The notes: generated by a model not told the origin, from the sequence alone. Positions 1-8,202 are shown, counted from the first letter of the stretch. The stretch: DNA of 64,000 bases from Arthrobacter sp. (GCA_031277795.1 JAITLQ010000005.1:62001-126000), one strand, 5' to 3'. Made by a program: numbers and translations.

Positions 1-267
1 ATGGGCTACGACATCCCCGGGCGCAGTGAGGGTGGCATCGCCGGCGGCGGTGCGACCCGCCGCGAGAACCACACCACGGTCACGGACCAGGCCCTGTTCG
101 TCTCCATTGGCTCGGAGAGCTTGGAGGAGCTGCGGACGCACTGGGACGCGCTCGCCGTCGGCGCCACGATCGTCGAACCCCTCGCCGCTTCGGAGTGGAG
201 CGCCGGATTCGGGATGCTCACCGACCGGTTCGGTGTGACGTGGAGCGTCGGCGTCACTGCGCACTGA
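1..267 (+). CDS. VOC/PhnB-like glyoxalase-fold protein, 3' part
   Basis: The frame is open from the first base and ends at TGA 265-267 (88 residues). The end of the protein (GMLTDRFGVTWSVGV) is the typical closing strand of PhnB/3-demethylubiquinone-methyltransferase-like VOC proteins, which usually have 130-160 residues, so the first half most likely lies outside the window and the ATG at base 1 is probably internal. VOC proteins of this type bind small substrates or antibiotics; no specific role can be given. No gene overlaps it, and a TetR regulator converges on it from the right. Confidence 0.65.
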   Translation: MGYDIPGRSEGGIAGGGATRRENHTTVTDQALFVSIGSESLEELRTHWDALAVGATIVEPLAASEWSAGFGMLTDRFGVTWSVGVTAH

Positions 268-353
268 TGCCCGACGGCGCGGCCTGGACCGCCGGTCGGT
301 GTCCGGCGCCCGGTGTTGGCGGTCCCGGGGCTCGGCCCCGTGGTCCCGGGGAC

Positions 354-998
354 CTACTCGCCCGCGGCGCGCGGCGCCGGCGCCAGCAACCACGCCGGCA
401 TGACCGCCATGGAAATGGCGGCGTAGTCGGCCGGGTCGCGGGGGGCGGGAGACTGCACCCAGGTGCGCATGAGCTCCACGCTGCCGGCCGCAACGAAGCG
501 GGCGCTGGCCAGCTCGAGGGCGTCGCTCGCCTGGCTCGAGACCTGGGGGATCAGCCGGGGGAAGCGTCGCAGGTAGCCGTGCATGGAGGCCTCGAAGTGT
601 TCGGCCGCCATGCGCATGAGGGCGGGCGAGAGTGCCGCGTCGTCGCCGAGGCCGCGCCGGTAGATCGGCAGGAAGTGCTCGATGTGCTCGGCGATGCGCG
701 AACTCACGGCAACCCACGCCGCTCGGTAGTTCTCCAGGTCGTTGTCGATCGTGAGCAACTCGGCGCGGATGACGTCGAAGTCCTGGTAGAGCGCCTGCCT
801 GAGCACGTCGGCGGCGGAATTCGCGTGGCGGTAGAACGTGGTGCGGTTGACACCCGCGGCGGCCGTGAGCTCGGAGACCGAGATGTCCTCCACCCGCTTC
901 TCCGCGGCCAGGCGCAGCACGGCGGCGCGCAGCGCCTCTTGGGTGCGCACCGCGCGGGGATCGCTGGGGCGTTCGTCGGGTGGGAACTGGGTGGGCAT
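354..998 (-). CDS. TetR/AcrR family transcriptional regulator
   Basis: Protein of 214 residues with an N-terminal helix-turn-helix: EDISVSELTAAAGVNRTTFY at about residues 37-56 is the TetR recognition-helix pattern (usually GVSxxTxYxHF). The C-terminal half is an all-helical ligand-binding domain of normal size. I chose the ATG at 998 because the residues upstream of it (Arg/Pro/Gly-rich) do not look like protein and the HTH then sits at the usual distance from the N-terminus. It follows the oxidoreductase gene on the same strand with a 139-bp gap. Its target is unknown. Confidence 0.85.
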   Translation of the reverse strand: MPTQFPPDERPSDPRAVRTQEALRAAVLRLAAEKRVEDISVSELTAAAGVNRTTFYRHANSAADVLRQALYQDFDVIRAELLTIDNDLENYRAAWVAVSSRIAEHIEHFLPIYRRGLGDDAALSPALMRMAAEHFEASMHGYLRRFPRLIPQVSSQASDALELASARFVAAGSVELMRTWVQSPAPRDPADYAAISMAVMPAWLLAPAPRAAGE

Positions 999-1137
999 GG
1001 GCCAAGCTTGGCGTCCCGGGCCGCCGCACGCCACCTCGGCGCGCGGGGAAAGACACGGTGTGAGCTTTCTCCCGGGGCGCACCGCCCGGGACGGTGGGGC
1101 GTCGCGTCCACGTCGGCCCGGCGCGAGCGCCGAGCAC

Positions 1138-1797
1138 TCAGGCCGTGCGCACGCCGGTCTCGCCCGTGATGAGGACACGGCGGCCGGTCAGGTCGGGGTC
1201 CTCGGCGAGGCCCAAGAGGGCGGCGGCGGCGTTGTCCAGGGGCAGGGTGGGCATGCCGGGGACGCCCGCCACGCGCTCGAGCGGCAGGGCCAACTGCGTC
1301 GGGAGGGCTGCGGCGTCCTTCAGGTTCACGGGGTACGCGATCGTGAAGGGCAGCCCGGAGTCGATGAGCAGGAGATCGGCGGCGGCCTTGTCGGCGAGGA
1401 AACCGCGCAGCACGGTGGAGTAGACCAGCCTGGCCAGGGGCGAGGCCTTGGCGGCCGTGTCGCCGGCGCCGAACACCGAGACGAGGAGCACGCGACCCAC
1501 GCCCGCCTCGCGGCAGGCCTCGAGGATGCCGGGCAGGCGATCCTGCATGAAGCTGCGCTCGCTCATCTTGCCGGTGATGGACACGACGGCGACGTCGGCG
1601 CCCCGCAGCGACTCGAGCAAGGCCGCGCGATCCTCGACCGCGACCTGAACCACGCTCAGCCCCTCCGTGTTGGGCAGAGCCGCTGGGAGCGTGCCCGGGT
1701 TGCGCACGAGCGCCGTGATGTGGTGCCCGGCCGTGAGCGCTTGGGCGGTGAGTCGCGAGCCGACGTTGCCGGTGGCTCCGAGGACGGAGAGGTTCAT
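1138..1797 (-). CDS. NAD(P)H-binding oxidoreductase (NmrA/atypical SDR type)
   Basis: Protein of 219 residues beginning MNLSVLGATGNVGS, a Rossmann dinucleotide-binding loop GATGxxG at residues 7-13, followed by the short Arg-containing strand (ALVRNPG) that favours NADP(H). This matches the atypical short-chain dehydrogenase group that includes NmrA, biliverdin-reductase-like and anti-sigma-type NAD(P)-binding proteins. The catalytic YxxxK motif of classical SDRs is not evident, so it may be a redox sensor or a reductase. Its start overlaps the end of the upstream TetR gene by ATGA (1794-1797), so the two are translated together and the regulator probably controls this gene. Confidence 0.8.
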   Translation of the reverse strand: MNLSVLGATGNVGSRLTAQALTAGHHITALVRNPGTLPAALPNTEGLSVVQVAVEDRAALLESLRGADVAVVSITGKMSERSFMQDRLPGILEACREAGVGRVLLVSVFGAGDTAAKASPLARLVYSTVLRGFLADKAAADLLLIDSGLPFTIAYPVNLKDAAALPTQLALPLERVAGVPGMPTLPLDNAAAALLGLAEDPDLTGRRVLITGETGVRTA

Positions 1798-2486
1798 GCT
1801 TGCCCCTGCTGGGAAGAAGGGGTGGAAGCCGCCGGCGACGCCTGCGGTGTCGCCTCGGACGGGGTGCCCGTGGAAAGCCCGCCCGCGGACGGCCCGGCCA
1901 TGGACGCCGTGGACAGCGGGGCGCCGAGGAGTCCCTCGAGGGCCCTGACGCACAGCGCCTTGGCCTCGCCGCGGGGGAGCGCGGCGTGGCCCACGGAGCC
2001 AGCGGCGATGGTTTGGACCAGGGCGAGCCAGCCGCTCAACGCCAGCCGCAGGGCCGGCTCGTCCGGCCGGCCGCTGGCCTCGATGAGCCAGGGAAGATGC
2101 CGCTCGTGGTTGCCCTCGACGAGTGCCTCCGCGTCCTCAACAGGGGAGTGGCCCGCATAGAACGCGCGCAACTCGCCGGTGCTGGAGGCGAAGAAGTCGA
2201 GGTAAGCATCGAGGGCCCGGTCCACGTTGGCGGCTGGGCTGAGGTGCGCCGCCGGTTGGGTCGCGACCAGGAGCCGGTGCGCCTCCGCCTCGAGCACGGC
2301 GCCCAGTAGGGCCTCTTTGCCGGCGAAGTAGTGATAGACCAGTGCGCGGGTGACGCCGGCCTCTCGCGCGATCGCGCTCATCGACGCCGCTGCCACGCCG
2401 CGCTCGGCAAAGTGGGCCGAGGCGACGCTGACGATCTGCGCTCGCCGCGCATCGGCCTCCATGCGGGCCGGCAGTTCGTTTGACAT
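1794..2486 (-). CDS. TetR/AcrR family regulator of the adjacent oxidoreductase
   Basis: Protein of 230 residues. The HTH (SMSAIAREAGVTRALVYHYF, about residues 35-54) is a canonical TetR recognition region ending in YHYF. The C-terminal tail from about residue 205 is Ala/Ser/Pro rich and probably unstructured. It is the first gene of a two-gene operon with the NAD(P)H-binding protein. Its ATG lies 7 nt after a good -10 box, so the transcript is probably leaderless, and the start codon sits beside one arm of an inverted repeat that looks like its own operator, suggesting autoregulation. Confidence 0.88.
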   Translation of the reverse strand: MSNELPARMEADARRAQIVSVASAHFAERGVAAASMSAIAREAGVTRALVYHYFAGKEALLGAVLEAEAHRLLVATQPAAHLSPAANVDRALDAYLDFFASSTGELRAFYAGHSPVEDAEALVEGNHERHLPWLIEASGRPDEPALRLALSGWLALVQTIAAGSVGHAALPRGEAKALCVRALEGLLGAPLSTASMAGPSAGGLSTGTPSEATPQASPAASTPSSQQGQA

Positions 2487-2522
2487 GTGTCTAAGAGTAG
2501 GCCTTATTCAACACCTGTCAAA
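2479..2522 (-). promoter_or_regulatory. Promoter and probable TetR operator
   Basis: On the minus strand TTGACA (2521-2516), a 16-nt spacer and TACTCT (2499-2494) form a good promoter; the ATG at 2486 begins where transcription would start, so the mRNA is likely leaderless. The region is bounded by an inverted repeat, TTTGACATGTGT (2479-2490) against ACACCTGTCAAA (2511-2522), 11 of 12 positions complementary, covering the -35 box and the start codon. That placement fits autorepression by the TetR protein it precedes. Repeat and boxes are visible; the regulator assignment is inferred. Confidence 0.6.
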
Positions 2523-2594
2523 GACAGTGCACGCCCGCCGCGCGACCCCATTGCGCCCCTGGGGAAAGCGCGGGCGGCGCGGGCCGGGCGGCAC

Positions 2595-2600
2595 TAGGAT
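2595..2600 (+). promoter_or_regulatory. -10 box of dnaG, probably leaderless
   Basis: TAGGAT lies 6 nt before the GTG start of dnaG at 2607, so transcription should begin at or next to the start codon. No matching -35 box is visible, which is common for actinobacterial promoters. Confidence 0.5.
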
Positions 2601-2606
2601 GAAACG

Positions 2607-4499
2607 GTGCCAGGACTGATCAAACGCGACGACATCGACGAGGTGCGCTCACGCACCGACATCAAGGCCGTCGTCGAGGCTTTTGTCTCCCTCAAGCCCG
2701 CCGGCATCGGTTCCTACAAGGGGCTCTGCCCCTTCCACGACGAGCGCAGCCCCAGCTTCCACGTGCGCCCGCAGGTGGGTACCTATCACTGCTTCGGCTG
2801 CGGCGAGTCCGGCGACGCCATCAGCTTCCTCATGAAGATGAACCACACCACCTTCGCCGAAACGGTGGAGCAGCTGGCCGCGCGCGCGGGGATCGAGCTG
2901 CACTACGAGGACGGCGGCAAGGGGCCCGACCGCGAAAGCGTGGGCAAGCGTCAGCGCCTCTTGGATGCACACAAGGTGGCGGAGGAGTTCTTCCGCGCCC
3001 AACTGCAGACGCCGGAGGCGGCCGTGGGGCAGCAGATGCTCGCCGAGCGCGGTTTCACGCCGGCCGACGCCACCCAATTCGGCGTGGGCTACGCGCCGCA
3101 GGGCTGGGACTCGCTCCTGCGCCACCTGCGCAACAAGGGCTTCACGGACGAGGAGCTCAAGCTCACCGGCCTCATGTCCGAGGGACAGCGCGGCATCTAC
3201 GACCGCTTCCGCGGCCGCCTCATCTGGCCCATTCGCGACCTGACGGGCGCCACGATCGGCTTCGGCGCCCGCAAGCTCTACGAGGACGATCCGGGCCCCA
3301 AGTACCTGAACACCCCGGAGACGCAGCTCTACAAGAAGTCCCAGGTGCTCTACGGCATCGACCTCGCCAAGCGCGAAATCTCGAAGCAGAAGCGCATCGT
3401 GGTGGTCGAGGGGTACACCGACGTCATGGCGGCGCAGCTGGCCGGCGTCGGCACCGCCGTGGCCACGTGCGGCACGGCGTTTGGCACGGACCACATCAAG
3501 ATTGCCCGCCGCCTGCTCTCCGACTTTGGCGGCGGCGGCGAGGTGATCTTCTGCTTCGACGGCGACGCGGCCGGCCAGAAGGCCGCCCTGCGCGCGTTCC
3601 AGGAGGATCAGCGCTTCGTGGCCCAGACCTTCGTGTGCGTGGAGCCGAGCGGGATGGACCCCTGCGAGCTGCGCCAGGAACGCGGCGACGAGGCCGTCGT
3701 GGAGCTCATCGAGAACAAGCGCCCGCTGTTCGAGTTCGCCATCAAGGTGGGCCTGGTCAAGCACGACCTCAACACCGTGGAGGGGCGCGTCACCGCACTG
3801 CGCGAGGCGGCGCCGGTGGTGGCGGCCATCCGTGACCCGGCTATGCGCCCCGGCTACGCCCGCGAGCTCGCAGGCTGGCTCGGCATGGACCCCAACGAGG
3901 TCATGCGTTCCGTCAGGGCGGCCGGCGGCCGCGCCCGGCATGCGGCAGCCAGCCCAGGGCACGACGACGCGGGGCAGGGCGAGGCGGGCAACGCGCAGCA
4001 GGCGCCGGGAGCCGCGCCCGTCTGGGAGCGCCCGGACACGCGCGACCCCGTGGTGCGGATGGAGCGCGAGGCGCTCGAGGTGGTGCTGCAGCACCCCAAC
4101 TCGCTGACGGCCGACGCCTGGCAGGCGGTGTACGCCGCGCACTTCGTGGCGCCGGCCCACGCCGCCGTGAAGGACGCCATCGTCAACGCCGCCGCCGCGC
4201 AGACGCCCATGAGCCGCTGGGTCGAGGCCATCCGGGAATCCGTGCCGGAGCCGCTCGCGGCGTTCGTGGCGGAGCTGGCGGTGGTGCCGTTGCCGGCCGG
4301 TAGCGACGATCAGCTCGCGCTGTATTGCCGCGGCATCATGAACCGCCTCTTCGACATCCAGATCAACCATGCCAAGGCCGAGCTGATCGGCCGGCTCCAG
4401 CGCCTCTCGATCGACGCGCCGCCCGAGGAGGCGCAGGCCCTGAACCGCGAGCTCATGGAGCTCGAGATGCGCCGGCGCTCCCTGCGCGCTGAGACCTAG
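2607..4499 (+). CDS. dnaG: DNA primase DnaG
   Basis: Makes RNA primers for replication. The 630-residue protein has the whole family layout: an N-terminal zinc-binding domain (CPFH at residues 41-44 and CFGC at 62-65 supply C-H-C-C ligands), the RNA polymerase domain, a Toprim core with the glutamate of VVVEGYTD at residue 268 and the acidic pair in FCFDGDAAG (D318, D320), and a C-terminal helicase-binding region after an Ala/Gly/Gln-rich linker near residues 445-475. Length is normal. The start is GTG at 2607 with no clear Shine-Dalgarno sequence. Its stop overlaps the stop of the convergent acetyltransferase gene. Confidence 0.98.
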   Translation: MPGLIKRDDIDEVRSRTDIKAVVEAFVSLKPAGIGSYKGLCPFHDERSPSFHVRPQVGTYHCFGCGESGDAISFLMKMNHTTFAETVEQLAARAGIELHYEDGGKGPDRESVGKRQRLLDAHKVAEEFFRAQLQTPEAAVGQQMLAERGFTPADATQFGVGYAPQGWDSLLRHLRNKGFTDEELKLTGLMSEGQRGIYDRFRGRLIWPIRDLTGATIGFGARKLYEDDPGPKYLNTPETQLYKKSQVLYGIDLAKREISKQKRIVVVEGYTDVMAAQLAGVGTAVATCGTAFGTDHIKIARRLLSDFGGGGEVIFCFDGDAAGQKAALRAFQEDQRFVAQTFVCVEPSGMDPCELRQERGDEAVVELIENKRPLFEFAIKVGLVKHDLNTVEGRVTALREAAPVVAAIRDPAMRPGYARELAGWLGMDPNEVMRSVRAAGGRARHAAASPGHDDAGQGEAGNAQQAPGAAPVWERPDTRDPVVRMEREALEVVLQHPNSLTADAWQAVYAAHFVAPAHAAVKDAIVNAAAAQTPMSRWVEAIRESVPEPLAAFVAELAVVPLPAGSDDQLALYCRGIMNRLFDIQINHAKAELIGRLQRLSIDAPPEEAQALNRELMELEMRRRSLRAET

Positions 4500-4966
4500 G
4501 CCGGCGGCGCCGCCTGCCGGCGCAGGTGCAGCAAGGGGAAGGGATTACCCTCGCCGTCCAGCTCGGAGCGGCCCGCTACTTCGAAGCCGCGGGCCACGTA
4601 GAAGCCAAGGGCGTCGGGGTTCTGCTCGTTGACGTCGACCAGGACCAGCTCGTGCCCGGCCGCGGCATCCTCCAGGAGCGCCGTGCCCACGCCGCGCCCG
4701 TGGGTGTCTGGGTCGACGAAGAGCATCTCGATGCTCAGCGGCTCCGCGCCCCCGCCGCTCAGGCCCACAAAGCCCACCGGGGCGTCGTCGTGCATCGCCA
4801 CGGTGAGCCGGACCGCACCCAGGTAGACCTCGCCGATCAAGCGTTCAAGCGCCGCCACGTCGGCGGGGGAGAGGAAGCGGTGCGTGGCCTCGACGGAGCG
4901 GCGCCACAGCCGAAGGAGGGCCGGATGGTCGGCCTCCGCTCCGGCACGAAGAGTGATGGGGAACAT
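4496..4966 (-). CDS. GNAT family N-acetyltransferase
   Basis: Protein of 156 residues with the acetyl-CoA site VDPDTHGRGVGTALL (R/Q-x-x-G-x-G/A pattern, about residues 83-97) and the following ENPDALGFY-ARGF element typical of GNAT enzymes. It resembles the YjaB-like group. The acceptor substrate is unknown. It is convergent with dnaG: the two stop codons overlap (4496-4499). No partner gene shares its strand nearby. Confidence 0.85.
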   Translation of the reverse strand: MFPITLRAGAEADHPALLRLWRRSVEATHRFLSPADVAALERLIGEVYLGAVRLTVAMHDDAPVGFVGLSGGGAEPLSIEMLFVDPDTHGRGVGTALLEDAAAGHELVLVDVNEQNPDALGFYVARGFEVAGRSELDGEGNPFPLLHLRRQAAPPA

Positions 4967-5000
4967 TCAATCAAACTACCAGCCGTGGGGAGCGCTCGTT

Positions 5001-5030
5001 TTGGCAAGTGGGCGGGTGAGCCGCTAGACT
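5001..5030 (+). promoter_or_regulatory. Promoter of the first tRNA-Asn gene
   Basis: TTGGCA (5001-5006), an 18-nt spacer and TAGACT (5025-5030) end 13 nt before the mature tRNA. The second copy has an equivalent -10 box TAGAGT at 5253-5258, 14 nt before its tRNA, with a poorer -35, so each copy appears to have its own promoter. Confidence 0.55.
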
Positions 5031-5043
5031 GAACGAGTTGCGA

Positions 5044-5119
5044 TCCTCCGTAGCTCAATTGGCAGAGCATTCGACTGTTAATCGAAGGGTTACTGGTTCG
5101 AGTCCAGTCGGAGGAGCCA
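5044..5119 (+). tRNA. tRNA-Asn (anticodon GUU), copy 1
   Basis: The 76-nt gene folds into a full cloverleaf: acceptor arms TCCTCCG/CGGAGGA pair over 7 bp, the anticodon loop is CTGTTAA (anticodon GTT), the T arm is CTGGTTCGAGTCCAG, and CCA is encoded. It is identical to a second copy 229 bp downstream, including 7 nt before the gene (84-nt direct repeats 5037-5120 and 5266-5349). Confidence 0.97.
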
Positions 5120-5124
5120 CTTTC

Positions 5125-5160
5125 GAGGCCCATTCACCTTTGTTGAGGTGAATGGGCCTC
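5125..5160 (+). terminator. Hairpin after tRNA-Asn copy 1
   Basis: A perfect 15-bp stem (5125-5139 with 5146-5160) and a 6-nt loop start 5 nt after the tRNA. The T-rich tail is weak (GTGCTTTGT), so it may act as a terminator or as a 3' processing boundary. Confidence 0.6.
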
Positions 5161-5272
5161 GTGCTTTGTCCGGTTGCGGCGGGGCAACAAGGGTTTTTCT
5201 GTGCCGCGACAATCCGGGGCCCGCCGATTTCGCGAACGCCGCACACCCCTGGTAGAGTCGACGCCGTTGCGA

Positions 5273-5348
5273 TCCTCCGTAGCTCAATTGGCAGAGCATT
5301 CGACTGTTAATCGAAGGGTTACTGGTTCGAGTCCAGTCGGAGGAGCCA
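5273..5348 (+). tRNA. tRNA-Asn (anticodon GUU), copy 2
   Basis: Identical over all 76 nt to the copy at 5044-5119, with the same acceptor stem, GTT anticodon and encoded CCA. The separate -10 box and separate terminator argue that it is an independent transcription unit rather than the second half of a dicistronic transcript. Confidence 0.97.
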
Positions 5349-5352
5349 CCTG

Positions 5353-5381
5353 AAGGGCCCCGGTTTCTCACCGGGGCCCTT
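5353..5381 (+). terminator. Terminator after tRNA-Asn copy 2
   Basis: A 12-bp stem (5353-5364 with 5370-5381) and a 5-nt loop, followed by TGCTTTA, begins 4 nt after the second tRNA. Confidence 0.7.
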
Positions 5382-5448
5382 TGCTTTACCCGTGTGCCAG
5401 GAATCCCGGGCAGAATCGGGGGAGACGAACTCACCTCAAGGAGGCCCC

Positions 5449-6555
5449 GTGCGGCTTATCGTTGACGCGCGCTACACCCGCACCTCGCAGCACGACGGCA
5501 TCTCACGCTTCACCGCCAGCCTGATCGAGGCGCTCGCGGCCAGGCACGAGGTGCGCATGCTCATCAGCGATGAGGCCCAGCTGCCCATGCTGCCGGCCGT
5601 GCCGTACACCAAGGTCACCTCGCCCACATCGATCCTCGAGCCGCTCGTGGCGTTCAAGGTCAACCGGCTCGAGCCCGATGTGGTCTTTTCCCCCATGCAG
5701 ACCATGGGTTCCTGGGGCCGCAAGTACGGCCTGGTCCTCACCCTGCACGACCTCATCTACTACCAGCACCGCACGCCCCCCGGCTTCCTCCCGGCCCCCG
5801 TGCGCCTGCTCTGGAGGCTCTTCCACCTGGCGTACTGGCCCCAGCGCGTGCTCTTGAACCGGGCCGACGTGGTGGCCACGGTCTCGGAGACCACCAAGGA
5901 CCTCATCGCCGAGCATCGCCTGACCAAGCGGGACATGCGGGTCGTCTACAACGCCGCCGAGGCGCAGGGGGAGCCGCGAGCCGCCGGGGTGGCCCCGACC
6001 AAGGAGCTCGTCTACATGGGCTCCTTCATGGAATACAAGAACGTCGAGACGCTCATCGCCGCCATGGCGCACCTGCCCGGCTACACGCTTCACCTCGTCT
6101 CCGGCATCCGCCCCGAGCGCCGCGAACAGCTCGAGGCCCTCGTCCCGGCCGGCGCCGACGTCGTGTTCCACGGCGGCATCGACGAGGAGGACTATCAGCG
6201 CCTCCTGCGCCGGGTGACGGCCTCCGTCACGCTCTCGCGCTCGGAGGGCTTCGGCATCCCCCTCGTGGAGGCCATGCGCGCGGGGACGCCCATGATCGCC
6301 TCCGACATCAAGATCTTCCGCGAGGTGGGGGCGGACGCCGTGAGCTTCGTGAATCCGGAGGACCCGCGCGCCGTCGCCGACGCCGTGCTGGCCCTCGAGG
6401 ACCCGGCGCGTTTCGAGGCCGCCCGCGAGGCGGGCCTGGCCCGTGCTGCCGGCTTCTCGTGGGCCGACTCGGCCGAGGTCGTGTGGTCTTGCGCACACGA
6501 GGCCGCCCACGTGACCTCGGGCCGCCGGGGGAACGTGCCGGAGCGGGAATGGTGA
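5449..6555 (+). CDS. GT4 family glycosyltransferase (probable mannosyltransferase)
   Basis: Protein of 368 residues with two Rossmann-like lobes. The N-terminal lobe starts VRLIVDARY with a Gly-Ile-Ser acceptor loop (QHDGISRFT); the C-terminal lobe carries the GT4 donor-binding motif SRSEGFGIPLVEAM (E-x7-E type, near residues 263-276). Such enzymes move a sugar from a nucleotide donor to lipid or polysaccharide precursors on the cytoplasmic face of the membrane. The GTG at 5449 was chosen because AAGGAGG lies 5 nt before it and the sequence before it is not protein-like. It opens a stretch of membrane and glycolipid genes. Confidence 0.85.
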   Translation: MRLIVDARYTRTSQHDGISRFTASLIEALAARHEVRMLISDEAQLPMLPAVPYTKVTSPTSILEPLVAFKVNRLEPDVVFSPMQTMGSWGRKYGLVLTLHDLIYYQHRTPPGFLPAPVRLLWRLFHLAYWPQRVLLNRADVVATVSETTKDLIAEHRLTKRDMRVVYNAAEAQGEPRAAGVAPTKELVYMGSFMEYKNVETLIAAMAHLPGYTLHLVSGIRPERREQLEALVPAGADVVFHGGIDEEDYQRLLRRVTASVTLSRSEGFGIPLVEAMRAGTPMIASDIKIFREVGADAVSFVNPEDPRAVADAVLALEDPARFEAAREAGLARAAGFSWADSAEVVWSCAHEAAHVTSGRRGNVPEREW

Positions 6556-6625
6556 GTGGTAGTTTTGTGAGGATGTGGGGCATGAACACGGCCCACGCCC
6601 AGCCCTGTCACAGGAGGCAGTAGAC

Positions 6626-7477
6626 ATGAGTCAGCCCGACGTCGCGGCGTCGCAGCAGGAAGCGGCACAGAAGCCGAAGAATCTGCGCGAGACCGTTTCG
6701 GTGGTGTCGCGTTTGGCGCCCAAGCAGCTCAACGACGAGCTGCAGCTGACTCTGCGCCAGCTCCAGTCCAAGGGCGTCTCGCTCGGCGTCTCCGCCGCCC
6801 TCGTGGTCGGCGGCCTCGTCTTCCTCTCCCTCGTGATGATCGCGCTCGTGGTCGCCGCCATCGCCGGCCTCGCCACGGTCATGCCGCTGTGGCTCTCGGC
6901 GCTCGTGGTGGCGGTGGTCTTCCTCATCATCGGCGGCCTGCTCGCCGGTATCGGCGCCCTGCGCGCCAAGAACACGCTGCCCGAGGCGGCTGCCATCCCC
7001 AAGCAGGCCATGCTGCGCGTTCAGCATGATCTCGGGGTGCTGCGCGAGGGCACCGCCTTCGATCCCGCCACGCTGGCGGTTCCCAAGCCGGCCAAGCCGG
7101 CCAAGAAGGGTGAGGCGCCGGTCCCGGCCTCCCAGGAGCCCCAGGTCAAGGCCCCCAAGCCCACCGAGGCCGAGCTGCGCCGCCGCCTGGCCCGCCGCCG
7201 CGAGCACCTGGCCCAGCTGCGCGACACCTTCGGGGAGCAAACTGACGTCAAGGCCCGCTTCGGCGCCGCCGCGCAGCGTTTTTCCGCTGCCACGAGCCGC
7301 GCCACGAGCCAGGCCAAGGACGGTCTCGACCGCGCCCAGGTGGGCCTGAGCGACACCGTCAACGATCGCGAACAGCTGCGCGCCACGGCGGAGAAGGTGG
7401 GCCCCTGGGTCGTCGTCTCCCTCGCCGCGACCGCCGTGGTGCTCTTCGTGCGCAGGCTCTTCCGCAAGGCAAAGTAA
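6626..7477 (+). CDS. Holin-X / DUF3618-like membrane protein
   Basis: Protein of 283 residues. Residues about 35-125 contain two long hydrophobic segments (VSAALVVGGLVFLSLVMIAL and LWLSALVVAVVFLIIGGLLA) in the pattern of the actinobacterial Holin-X superfamily. A charged, Ala/Lys/Pro-rich linker follows, then a DUF3618-like segment (PTEAELRRRLARRREHLAQL) and a last membrane segment before a basic tail (RRLFRKAK). The two domains are often separate neighbouring genes in actinomycetes; here they are one protein. Function is unknown; the name does not imply phage origin. ATG at 6626 has AGGAGG upstream. Confidence 0.7.
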   Translation: MSQPDVAASQQEAAQKPKNLRETVSVVSRLAPKQLNDELQLTLRQLQSKGVSLGVSAALVVGGLVFLSLVMIALVVAAIAGLATVMPLWLSALVVAVVFLIIGGLLAGIGALRAKNTLPEAAAIPKQAMLRVQHDLGVLREGTAFDPATLAVPKPAKPAKKGEAPVPASQEPQVKAPKPTEAELRRRLARRREHLAQLRDTFGEQTDVKARFGAAAQRFSAATSRATSQAKDGLDRAQVGLSDTVNDREQLRATAEKVGPWVVVSLAATAVVLFVRRLFRKAK

Positions 7478-7542
7478 GGCGGCTGCCGGTGGCGACCGGC
7501 GGCCGGGTAGTCCATGACCTTCGAGGGGAGGGTGCACGCACG

Positions 7543-8202
7543 GTGAGGATCATTGGCGCTGGAACGCGCGACGACATCCACTACGTGGAACGCCACACCT
7601 TCTGGACGGCCCCCAACCTCATCACGCTGGCCCGTTTTCTGCTGGTGCCGGTGTTCGTCTCCCTCGTGGCGGCGCACCACTACGTGTGGGCCTTCTGGGC
7701 CCTGGCCGTGCTCTTCTCCACCGACTGGGTGGACGGCTACGTCGCCAGGCGCTTCAACCAGATCTCCTCGGTGGGCAAGTGGCTGGACCCGCTCGCCGAC
7801 CGGCTGGCCCTCATCATCGTGGCGGCGACCTACGTCATCTTCCACGTCGCGCCGGCCTGGTTCGTCTGGGCCATCCTGATCCCGGACCTGGCGCTGTTCT
7901 TCAACGCGCTCTTCCTCTTCAAGGGCAGCCCCGAGTTGCCGGTGTCCATCCTCGGCAAGGTGCGCACCGCCTTCCTGATGCTGGCCGCACCGCTCCTGCT
8001 GCTCGCGCAGGCGAACTTCTCCTGGGCCCCCGCCTTGCACGCGGTGTGCACCGTGTTGCTCGCCGTCGGTTCCCTCCTGCACGTGGCCGCCTCGGTCGGC
8101 TACCTGATCGCCGCCCAACGCAAGGCGCGCGAACAAGCCAAAGGCACGACGTCGGGCACTGACCTTGGTGAGCCCGCCGCCGACGGCGGGGGAGAGGGCT
8201 GA
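7543..8202 (+). CDS. CDP-alcohol phosphatidyltransferase family protein
   Basis: Integral membrane enzyme of about 219 residues with the complete family signature DG-x2-AR-x8-G-x3-D-x3-D (DGYVARRFNQISSVGKWLDP, then LAD). It transfers a phosphatidyl group from CDP-diacylglycerol to an alcohol such as glycerol-3-phosphate or inositol-phosphate; the sequence does not settle which. Several hydrophobic helices follow the motif. I prefer the GTG at 7543, with GGGGAGGG upstream; the GTG at 7489 would add 18 residues but has no ribosome site. The stop overlaps the next ATG by one base (TGATG), so it is coupled to the DMT permease gene. Confidence 0.82.
   Translation: MRIIGAGTRDDIHYVERHTFWTAPNLITLARFLLVPVFVSLVAAHHYVWAFWALAVLFSTDWVDGYVARRFNQISSVGKWLDPLADRLALIIVAATYVIFHVAPAWFVWAILIPDLALFFNALFLFKGSPELPVSILGKVRTAFLMLAAPLLLLAQANFSWAPALHAVCTVLLAVGSLLHVAASVGYLIAAQRKAREQAKGTTSGTDLGEPAADGGGEG

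Noticed and set aside
2649-4370. Long minus-strand open frame opposite dnaG
   Set aside because: It is a His/Leu/Val/Ala-rich shadow of the dnaG codons; such frames are expected in high-GC genes and show no motif.
6626-7477. Holin-like protein as a sign of a prophage
   Set aside because: No other phage gene is present, and Holin-X proteins are ordinary chromosomal membrane proteins in actinomycetes.
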